A stretch of 5,609 nucleotides of DNA, taken from positions 1 through 5,609 of the forward strand of contig CASFSH010000407.1 in NCBI GenBank assembly GCA_949297205.1, read 5' to 3'. The position numbers were made by a program, and so were the translations under genes. Under the pieces are notes generated by a model that saw only the letters and a list, made by a program, of their open reading frames with translations, had not been told where the DNA came from and did no database searches. Origin of the DNA: an uncultured Bacillota bacterium. GTDB taxonomy: Bacteria > Bacillota > Clostridia > UBA1381. The stretch's first letter is position 1. Each line of letters begins with the position of its first letter. Below, in pieces: positions 1 through 5,381 of this stretch.

Positions 1-112
1 CTTTTTATGTCAGCTACAATTCTGTTTATGCATAATTTTCTGTGAAAATGTATATTTTTGCTCACCAATACTCATCTCGGACAGAGACATTTATTATATG
101 TTTGTAAAAAGT

Positions 113-1006
113 TTATTCGCTTGTAAGTATTCGATAATTAATGTAGCTCCATAGAATAATACTTCCACCAATTTTTGCATTTCCATTAAGAAAATAAATA
201 ATAGTAAACATAATAAAAAATGAAATCACAGCATATATAATAATTAAAATTTTCGCGTGAGATTCTTTCATAGGTCGTTTTCGAATCGCATATCTGTAAA
301 TTGCAATTGGTACAGTATATATAATTATTGTAATAATAAAACCAATCAATATATTTATTAAAAACATACCGGATAAATTATTTTCAGAATCGTAATGTTC
401 ATTATTTTCAGTTGATGCCATTTGAACTGTATCTTGTGGGACGGGATAATTCACACTGTTGATAAGTGATAAAAAGTCATTATAATAATTTGTATTTTCC
501 GTTCCGGAAAATTGATACTGATACATCCAACCATTATCAATATACAGTAATATAGTTATGTCCAATGATATATTTATACCTTCTATAGATTGCGAAACAT
601 GGTTGATGCATTTATAGTATTCTCTATTGTTGTATGTAACTATTTCTATATCTGATTCATCACATTCAAGAAGCTGTACTAATTCTGATTTGGAAAAAGT
701 GGAATTATCAATGTCAGATCTGGTTAAACCTATTTTATCCGAGGATGGTAATTGTTCCCACAAATCAATACTGCCGTATATTATGTTAAATACTGGGTTG
801 TCGTTATGAGTAAATTTAACATCTATAAATTTTCTCGTTTCAGACATTGGTGTTTCACTCCAATTTTCCGGAATTGTAAAAGTAACACCTGAATTTGTAT
901 CAATGTATGTGTTTAGCTGAGTTTCAGCATAAGACATAATTGACAAAAAATAAGTAAAAATAATAATCATAAAAGGTATGTTTATTAATTTATATTTTTT
1001 TAACAT
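113..1006 (-). CDS. Exported membrane-anchored protein of unknown function
   Basis: I do not recognise this 297-residue protein as a named family. Residues 1-27 look like a signal peptide: Lys at 3, 4 and 6, a hydrophobic core at about 8-24, and Ser-Tyr-Ala before a likely cleavage after residue 27. Residues 28-212 are a hydrophilic region that should lie outside the membrane; it contains VTFTIPENW at 41-49, a motif style seen in small secreted lipid- or stress-related domains of Firmicutes, but I cannot assign it. Two strong membrane segments follow (about 213-239 and 252-273), split by a short basic loop (RKRPMKES, 242-249), and then a shorter hydrophobic stretch near 279-293. The start is the first ATG; the upstream GGGG at about 1018-1021 is a poor ribosome binding site. 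The gene is single, with its own promoter, and a terminator isolates it from the sugar operon upstream. It seems more AT-rich than the operon. The reading frame is reliable; the function is unknown. Confidence 0.82.
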   Translation of the reverse strand: MLKKYKLINIPFMIIIFTYFLSIMSYAETQLNTYIDTNSGVTFTIPENWSETPMSETRKFIDVKFTHNDNPVFNIIYGSIDLWEQLPSSDKIGLTRSDIDNSTFSKSELVQLLECDESDIEIVTYNNREYYKCINHVSQSIEGINISLDITILLYIDNGWMYQYQFSGTENTNYYNDFLSLINSVNYPVPQDTVQMASTENNEHYDSENNLSGMFLINILIGFIITIIIYTVPIAIYRYAIRKRPMKESHAKILIIIYAVISFFIMFTIIYFLNGNAKIGGSIILWSYINYRILTSE

Positions 1007-1160
1007 TGTATCTTTAACCCCGCTTTTTATTTTTTGCTGTTTATAAGGATTGTATACATTTAATTCACAAATATAAGTCGAATGATGTTTAGTTATAGTT
1101 TATGTATTGTTTGATATTTCCTTTACTTTCAGAAAAAACATATAATTTACGACATTTTTT

Positions 1161-1189
1161 ATTTTATCAGAAAAATAGTATAATGTCAA
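1161..1189 (-). promoter_or_regulatory. Sigma-A type promoter for the membrane-protein gene
   Basis: Read on the minus strand, a perfect TTGACA (complement of 1184-1189) is followed after exactly 17 bases by TAAAAT (complement of 1161-1166), which matches 5 of 6 positions. A TG lies one base before the -10 box, giving an extended -10. Transcription should begin near 1154, leaving a leader of about 148 bases before the ATG at 1006. This is among the best promoter matches in the window and sits just after the operon terminator, as expected for an independent transcription unit. Confidence 0.75.
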
Positions 1190-1264
1190 TATTTTATTGA
1201 AATATTGTAAATTGAATTTTGTAATATAAAATTTTAATGTTGTTTGCATTTTTTTATTTCACAT

Positions 1265-1308
1265 ACAAAACAAAAATAAACTCCGCAGAATGTTTATTCC
1301 TTGGAGTT
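1265..1308 (-). terminator. Rho-independent terminator of the sugar operon
   Basis: In the minus-strand transcript, AACTCC (complement of 1303-1308) pairs with GGAGTT (complement of 1279-1284). Inside, a 2x2 internal loop is followed by G-GAAT/ATTC-U pairing around a four-base loop (AAAC). A U-rich run follows at once (complement of 1265-1278, TTTATTTTTGTTTT type). It lies 6 bases beyond the stop codon of the last operon gene and ends the dehydrogenase-to-isomerase transcript before the next promoter. Confidence 0.75.
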
Positions 1309-1314
1309 GTTATT

Positions 1315-2097
1315 TCATAAAGATAATTTTTTTAATAGTTCAAAGGCGCTTTCCTCAGAAGCGGAGGGAACAAATTCAGCACCCACAAAGCCGTTATAAT
1401 TATTTTCTTTTAATGCGTCAAAAATTTTTCTGTAGTTTATCGTTCCGGTGCCCGGTTCATTTCTGCCCGGACAGTCTGCAATATGTATATGACCTATAAG
1501 AGAAAGAATATCAATCATTTCAGTTATATTGAAATCATCTTCCATGTTCTGATGATATATGTCATATAAAATTTTTACATACGGAGAATTTATTTCAGAA
1601 ACAATCTGTGCTATTTGTTTTGCATTTGGCATAAGATATTTTTCCCGCTCCATACGGTTTATTGGCTCTACAAGCAGAGTCATTTTGTTTTGCTCAAAAA
1701 GTTTTTTTGTTACGTCTATATTTTTTAATACATTTGCTGTTTGTTCGTCATAAGAAAGATTTTCAATACAATCTCCTACAGTTGCAATAAGTGCTTTTGC
1801 ACCGAGTTTATGTGCTGTTTCAATTGACTGTAATGTGATATCGCAAAGCATTTGTGTTTTATCGGAATTAAGCATATAATTTCCTATACTGTTCATTTTG
1901 TAATCATCTTTGCTGTCTATGCAGAAACAGGATACATTCATTTCAAGATCATTTATAATATTCTTTATTTCATCTATGTTTTTGTTTGACCATTTCCAAA
2001 ATTCAAAAGTATCAAAACCATTTTTCTTTATGTTTCTTATTTTATCCGGAAAATCCATATTGCCGTACATAATATCGGCACAAATACTGAATTTCAT
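1315..2097 (-). CDS. Hydroxypyruvate isomerase-like TIM-barrel sugar isomerase/epimerase
   Basis: A 260-residue member of the AP-endonuclease-2/xylose-isomerase-like TIM-barrel superfamily, close in length to hydroxypyruvate isomerase (Hyi, about 258). Family motifs are clear: LLVEPIN (catalytic Glu144), YDIYHQ (Asp179, His182), GHIHIADCPGRNEPGTGTINY-type segment at 202-221, and GAEFVPS (catalytic Glu241). The predicted metal ligands are Glu144, Asp179, His205 and Glu241. At the third ligand position Hyi-type enzymes generally carry Gln, whereas ketose 3-epimerases (tagatose/allulose epimerase) carry His, so the substrate could be a ketose rather than hydroxypyruvate. I chose the ATG at 2097 over the GTG at 2106, because the GTG lies inside the ribosome binding site (complement of 2106-2112) while the ATG is 8 bases past it. 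The gene starts 5 bases after the stop of the kinase-epimerase gene, so the two are probably translationally coupled. It is the last gene of the operon. The family call is firm; the reaction is not. Confidence 0.88.
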   Translation of the reverse strand: MKFSICADIMYGNMDFPDKIRNIKKNGFDTFEFWKWSNKNIDEIKNIINDLEMNVSCFCIDSKDDYKMNSIGNYMLNSDKTQMLCDITLQSIETAHKLGAKALIATVGDCIENLSYDEQTANVLKNIDVTKKLFEQNKMTLLVEPINRMEREKYLMPNAKQIAQIVSEINSPYVKILYDIYHQNMEDDFNITEMIDILSLIGHIHIADCPGRNEPGTGTINYRKIFDALKENNYNGFVGAEFVPSASEESAFELLKKLSL

Positions 2098-2102
2098 TAT
2101 TA

Positions 2103-3671
2103 TCACTCCCTTAAACAGTTATTGAGTTTTTCCACTCCTTCTTTTATGCTCATATCTGGCCTAAATACACTTGATGTTCCCACTACAAACATATCCGCAC
2201 CGGCATTGTACATTTTCGGTACATTTTCAAAGCTGCAATTACCGTCTGTTTCAATCAGAATATTATTAAGGGATTTATCCGAAAGTATTTTTTTCAGATT
2301 TTTTATTTTATCAAAAATACCGGGGACAATTTTTTGCCCTGCAAATCCGGGGTTGACGCTCATAATAAGCACCATATCCAATTGAGGAAGGATCTCATCG
2401 AGAACAGATAAAGGTGTTGCAGGATTTAATGCAACAGCAGCTTTTGCACCTTTTTCCTTAATCATGGAGACGGCTCTTTGCAGATGAATTGTACTTTCAT
2501 AATGTACAGATATGAAATCTCCTTCTTTTATATTCAGCTTTTCTATTATGCTTTCGGGATTTTCTGCCATAATATGATAGTCAAAAGGCAGAGATGTACC
2601 TTTTCTCAGTTTTGAAAGAAGTTCAGGTGGAAGCATAAGGTTGGGAACAAAATGATTGTCCATTATATCACAGTGGAGATAATCTATTCCGGAAATTTCT
2701 ATTTCATTCAAAGCTTTTCCCATATTAAGAATATCTGCACACATTATTGATGCTGAAAGAAAATGTTTTTTCTTTTCTTTTATGGGTATAAATGCAGCTC
2801 CGTACAAAGGAGAGTTTTCTCCAAGACCTGCACGGGAAACATATGGAAGTCTGCCTGCCGCCGTATAACAGTGTGATTTGATATAATCTATTAAAGGGTT
2901 GAGATACAGTTCTTCCTGCATAGATAATCCGCCGCTGAACAAAAGACAGTCAGGGGATAATAAATTAATGATTGATACAAGTCCATTTCCAAGCATACGT
3001 ATTGCACTGTTAATGGCAAGTATCGCTTTCTCGTTACCTTTAGCAGCAGCATCAAAAAGATCTGATGCCTTTTTGTATTTACCAAGAAGTTCTTCTGCAG
3101 TAATATCAAGACCTCCTCCGGCACAGTATTTTTCAAGACAGCCTTTTTTTCCGCAGCCGCAGACACGCCCGTTTTCCTCCGCCGGCAGATGCCCCAGTTC
3201 TCCGGCACACCCCAATGCACCGTTAAATATTGCTCCGTTCAAAACTATACCTGTTCCTATTCCGGTACCAAGTGTTACGCATACAAGGCAATTTTTGCCC
3301 TTTCCTTCACCGCAGAGATATTCACCCCATGCCGCTGCACGGGAATCCTGTACAAGCCGTACCGGAATTGATAGAATATCTTCAAGTGTGTCGGCAAAAT
3401 TTTCTGTAAGTGCTTCTATATTCGGAGCCTTTAATATTTTTTTGCCATCATCACTTACTGTTCCGGGTATGCCTGCTCCGCAGGATAAAATATCGGAAAA
3501 GGAAACATTGGTTTCCATGCAAATATCTTCAATTTCTTTTTTTATAAACAGAGGCAGGTTTGTAATATCCTTTATATATGATTTTCGGCTTTTAAGCAAA
3601 ATTTTTTGTTCAGTATCAAATAAACCTATATTAATTTTTGTACCTCCGATATCAATCCCTATTTTATACAT
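2103..3671 (-). CDS. Fusion of ROK sugar kinase and AlsE-like ketose-6-phosphate 3-epimerase
   Basis: This 522-residue protein holds two complete enzymes. Residues 1-298 are a ROK-family sugar kinase: ATP-binding DIGGTK (7-12), catalytic Asp109 in VQDSRAAAWGE, GTGIGTG (135-141), and a full zinc site of His161 with Cys171, Cys173 and Cys178 in CGCGKKGCLE. Residues 303-522 are a ribulose-phosphate 3-epimerase fold: metal ligands His333, Asp335, His366 and Asp476, HFVPN (340-344), VNPGFAGQ (439-446) and phosphate-binding VGTSS (497-501). The second half has DGNC at 476-479, like DGSC of E. coli allulose-6-phosphate epimerase AlsE, rather than the DGG of ordinary Rpe, and MDN in place of MDG at 337-339. 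The linker is about six residues, KEKKK-like, encoded by an A-rich tract (2766-2781). The start is ATG with AAAGGA 8 bases upstream. Likely role: cytosolic phosphorylation of a rare hexose and epimerisation of its ketose-6-phosphate to fructose-6-phosphate, with RpiB acting between. Domain calls are firm; the substrate (allose or allulose) is inferred from context. Confidence 0.93.
   Translation of the reverse strand: MYKIGIDIGGTKINIGLFDTEQKILLKSRKSYIKDITNLPLFIKKEIEDICMETNVSFSDILSCGAGIPGTVSDDGKKILKAPNIEALTENFADTLEDILSIPVRLVQDSRAAAWGEYLCGEGKGKNCLVCVTLGTGIGTGIVLNGAIFNGALGCAGELGHLPAEENGRVCGCGKKGCLEKYCAGGGLDITAEELLGKYKKASDLFDAAAKGNEKAILAINSAIRMLGNGLVSIINLLSPDCLLFSGGLSMQEELYLNPLIDYIKSHCYTAAGRLPYVSRAGLGENSPLYGAAFIPIKEKKKHFLSASIMCADILNMGKALNEIEISGIDYLHCDIMDNHFVPNLMLPPELLSKLRKGTSLPFDYHIMAENPESIIEKLNIKEGDFISVHYESTIHLQRAVSMIKEKGAKAAVALNPATPLSVLDEILPQLDMVLIMSVNPGFAGQKIVPGIFDKIKNLKKILSDKSLNNILIETDGNCSFENVPKMYNAGADMFVVGTSSVFRPDMSIKEGVEKLNNCLRE
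2106..2112 (-). promoter_or_regulatory. Ribosome binding site that decides the TIM-barrel gene start
   Basis: The minus strand reads AAGGGAG here, overlapping the last codons of the fusion gene and leading into its TGA stop at 2105-2103. The in-frame GTG at 2106 shares a base with this site and cannot use it, whereas the ATG at 2097 is 8 bases downstream. The site continues as TGA, which extends pairing with the 16S rRNA end. Confidence 0.65.
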
Positions 3672-3701
3672 AGTAACTTTCCTTTCGTGAATTATGACAG
3701 A

Positions 3702-3737
3702 CGGGTAATCGCAAAGAAAATATTTTGCAATTACCCG
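3702..3737 (-). other. Intercistronic mRNA stem-loop between rpiB and the kinase-epimerase gene
   Basis: An inverted repeat lies in the 99-base gap between the two genes. Outer arms CGGGTAAT (3702-3709) and ATTACCCG (3730-3737) pair perfectly; inner arms at 3711-3715 and 3724-3728 add five pairs around an 8-base loop. The one odd position (3710/3729) is a C/A mismatch in plus-strand RNA but a G-U pair in the operon transcript, giving a continuous 14-pair stem there. No U run follows, so it is not a standard terminator. It could shield the 3' end of a processed upstream mRNA, act as an attenuator, or reduce expression of the distal genes. Confidence 0.6.
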
Positions 3738-3770
3738 ATTATGCCGTATAAAAATATATCTGATGAAATA

Positions 3771-4217
3771 CTACATTTCACCATTTTCAATGGCGCTTAT
3801 CATATCTATTCGTTTTTGATGTCTTCCGCCTTCATATTCGGCATTTAAAAATTCATCTACAATCATTTCCGCAGTGGCAGTTCCAATAACTCTTGCTCCG
3901 AAAGCTACAATATTTGCGTTATTATGCTGTTTTGCAAGCTTTGCACTGTAGGGTTCCGAACATACAACGGCTCTTATGCTTTTAACCTTGTTTGCGGCAA
4001 GTGATATTCCAACTCCTGTGCCGCAAATCAATATACCGCAGTCACATTCACCTTTTGCGACCATGTCGGCAGCTTTTTTTCCGTAAATGGGATAGTCGGT
4101 ACGTTCATAACTGTCAGTACCAACATTAATTATCTCATGACCTTTATCTTCAAGGTATTTTTTAATATGGTTTTTCATATCCACTGCAATATGGTCATTT
4201 CCTATAACTATTTTCAT
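3771..4217 (-). CDS. rpiB: RpiB-type ribose-5-phosphate/allose-6-phosphate isomerase
   Basis: A 148-residue protein of the RpiB/LacAB family, the usual length, which interconverts aldose and ketose phosphates in the cytosol. It has Asp8-His9 near the N-terminus, the catalytic cysteine Cys65 in ICGTGVGIS with Thr67, the ring-opening His98 in KQHNNAN, GARV at 107-110, and phosphate-contacting Arg132 and Arg136 in GGRHQKR. These match E. coli RpiB with an offset of one. The usual GxDHAG-type start is GNDHIA here. In E. coli the same protein also acts as allose-6-phosphate isomerase, which fits a place next to a ROK kinase and an AlsE-like epimerase better than a housekeeping pentose role. The LacA/LacB galactose-6-phosphate isomerases are relatives but occur as pairs, and only one copy is here. 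ATG start, with GGAGA 6 bases upstream; 19 bases separate it from the dehydrogenase stop, so it is cotranscribed. Confidence 0.92.
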   Translation of the reverse strand: MKIVIGNDHIAVDMKNHIKKYLEDKGHEIINVGTDSYERTDYPIYGKKAADMVAKGECDCGILICGTGVGISLAANKVKSIRAVVCSEPYSAKLAKQHNNANIVAFGARVIGTATAEMIVDEFLNAEYEGGRHQKRIDMISAIENGEM

Positions 4218-4236
4218 TATATATCTCCATTGTAAA

Positions 4237-5238
4237 TTATTCTATTATGTAAGGTTCGCCATCTGTTTTGGTCCAGTCTACCAATGCTTTCATAAATTTG
4301 CCGTATTTTGTAACAAGCTCTGCCTGTGCTTCATCAAAACGGGTGATCGGATAAACCTTTGTTGGAACGTGTTTGTAAACCCATGCATTGTCTTCAAGAA
4401 GTTTCATTGCATTTTTGCAGGCTTCAATGTTAAGATCTGTTTCTCTCGGATGTGTGCTTAACATATCAATTGCTTTTACATTTAACTGTTCAACATTTAC
4501 CAGTCTTTTTTCGCCTGTATGATATGCACCTATTGCAAGCTGTCCGCACATTCTTGTCATATTAATTGCCAAATCAAGTGATTCATTTGTTTCAGCCCAT
4601 TCCATAACAAGTTTAAATCCTCTTTCATTTTGAGGGACGTCTTCTGATAAATGGTCATTATGGTCTGTTCTTGTTGTCAGATATTCTGCCGGCAATTCAT
4701 CAGGTGTATATACTTCTTTTGCACCATATTTTTTTGCATTTTCAAGAGATTTTCTGTTTATGTCAACAGCAACAACGTGTGCTCCTCTCATTGCAAGAAG
4801 ACTTATTGCTCCGCAGCCCATGTATCCGCAGCCTACAACCGCAACTTTGTCACCCACAACAGGTATTCTGACCTTACTTACGGCACTTATAAGACATGAT
4901 AACGGCTCCAAAACGGCTTCTTCATCTGCAACATTATCGGGGATTTTAAATAAATATTTGTCAAGTGAAAGGGCATATTCCGTATTTCCACAGAATAAAC
5001 CGCTGACTCTGTCACCAACCTTGAATTTGGTTACATTTTTTCCTACTTCACATACTACGCCTATAGGTTCGTGTCCAAAACTCATACCTTCTTTTCCATG
5101 TTCCCAGTCATAATGCTCCGATCTGCATACTCCACAGTATTTATTTTTTACCAATACTTCATTGCCGTTTTCTATAACAGGCATTTCTTCATCAATAAGT
5201 GCTGTTTTTTTAGGTCCTACTGCAACTAATTTTTTCAT
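4237..5238 (-). CDS. Zinc-dependent medium-chain alcohol/polyol dehydrogenase lacking the structural-zinc lobe
   Basis: A 333-residue medium-chain dehydrogenase/reductase (MDR), first gene of the operon. The catalytic zinc site is intact: Cys35 in CGVCRSE, His56-Glu57 in GHEPIG, and Glu111 in EPLSC. The Rossmann nucleotide motif GCGYMG is at 136-141, and Asp159 at the end of the second strand (VDINRKS) favours NAD over NADP. The four-cysteine lobe that binds a second, structural zinc in most family members is absent: VGDRVSGLFCG (75-84) runs straight into EYALSLDKYLFKIP. This explains the slightly short length and resembles the MDR subgroup that has only the catalytic zinc. The expected reaction is NAD-linked oxidation of a secondary hydroxyl of a polyol or sugar, or the reverse. 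In this operon it could turn a polyol such as allitol into a ketose for the kinase; that is inference. ATG start with AAGGAGG (complement of 5245-5251) 6 bases upstream. Confidence 0.9.
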   Translation of the reverse strand: MKKLVAVGPKKTALIDEEMPVIENGNEVLVKNKYCGVCRSEHYDWEHGKEGMSFGHEPIGVVCEVGKNVTKFKVGDRVSGLFCGNTEYALSLDKYLFKIPDNVADEEAVLEPLSCLISAVSKVRIPVVGDKVAVVGCGYMGCGAISLLAMRGAHVVAVDINRKSLENAKKYGAKEVYTPDELPAEYLTTRTDHNDHLSEDVPQNERGFKLVMEWAETNESLDLAINMTRMCGQLAIGAYHTGEKRLVNVEQLNVKAIDMLSTHPRETDLNIEACKNAMKLLEDNAWVYKHVPTKVYPITRFDEAQAELVTKYGKFMKALVDWTKTDGEPYIIE

Positions 5239-5273
5239 AATAATCCTCCTTGACGGTTTATTTTTATGTTCTC

Positions 5274-5302
5274 ATTGTATCATGCGATTTGTTATAAGTA
5301 AA
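5274..5302 (-). promoter_or_regulatory. Candidate proximal promoter of the sugar operon
   Basis: On the minus strand, TTTACT (complement of 5297-5302, 4 of 6) is followed after 17 bases by TACAAT (complement of 5274-5279, 5 of 6). Transcription would begin near 5267, about 28 bases before the dehydrogenase ATG. The weak -35 box is what one expects of a promoter that needs an activator, such as the divergent AraC protein. It competes with the upstream candidate at 5303-5330. Confidence 0.5.
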
Positions 5303-5330
5303 TGTATAATTCCGAAAAGAATATTGACAA
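5303..5330 (-). promoter_or_regulatory. Candidate upstream promoter of the sugar operon, overlapping the regulator promoter
   Basis: On the minus strand, TTGTCA (complement of 5325-5330, 5 of 6) is followed after 16 bases by TATACA (complement of 5303-5308, 4 of 6). Its -35 box lies on the same bases as the TTGACA of the divergent regulator promoter. Either this or the proximal candidate could drive the operon, and the sequence alone does not decide. Confidence 0.35.
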
Positions 5331-5352
5331 TTCAGACGTTTTATGCTACTAT
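5324..5352 (+). promoter_or_regulatory. Promoter of the AraC-family regulator gene
   Basis: A perfect TTGACA (5324-5329) is followed after 17 bases by TACTAT (5347-5352, 4 of 6) with a TG one base before it (5344-5345), giving an extended -10. The predicted start near 5359 leaves a leader of about 23 bases. An AGGAGG ribosome binding site (5369-5374) lies 7 bases before the ATG. The strong signals suggest steady basal production of the regulator. Confidence 0.65.
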
Positions 5353-5381
5353 GTTTTCATCAGATTACAGGAGGAAAAAAA

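Larger units (their letters stand above)
1007..1314. other. Intergenic region between the sugar operon and the membrane-protein gene
   Basis: This very AT-rich stretch of about 300 bases holds the terminator of the upstream operon (1265-1308), a near-consensus promoter for the downstream gene (1161-1189), and an untranslated leader of about 148 bases (roughly 1154 to 1007 on the minus strand). The leader contains two tiny ATG-started frames of 10 to 13 codons, neither with a ribosome binding site, so I do not call them genes. I see no tRNA, known riboswitch or strong hairpin in the leader. Confidence 0.6.

Noticed and set aside
70..112. Possible terminator after the membrane-protein gene (TCTC/GAGA around GGACA)
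   Set aside because: The stem is only four pairs and no U run follows in the minus direction.
2763..2772. A -1 ribosomal frameshift heptamer (A AAA AAC) at the fusion joint
   Set aside because: The letters are present but the reading frame is AAA AAA CAT, so the codons are not in the register needed for classical tandem slippage; only simple A-run slippage remains possible.
2891..3220. Minus-strand frame of 109 codons inside the kinase region
   Set aside because: It is an out-of-frame reading of the ROK kinase gene with no family motifs.
2899..3690. Long plus-strand open frame of 263 codons opposite the kinase domain
   Set aside because: It lies antisense to a kinase with every family motif; its Ser/Pro-rich product matches nothing I know, and I see no convincing ribosome binding site.
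3672..3770. An internal promoter before the kinase-epimerase gene
   Set aside because: CATAAT-like words occur on the minus strand, but none has an acceptable -35 box at 16 to 18 bases.
4651..5113. Several plus-strand open frames opposite the dehydrogenase
   Set aside because: They are low-complexity, overlap each other and oppose a clear MDR gene.
5290..5310. Two TGT-ATAA-like repeats about 12 to 13 bases apart as an AraC operator
   Set aside because: The repeats do not align without a gap, and such words are common by chance in AT-rich DNA.
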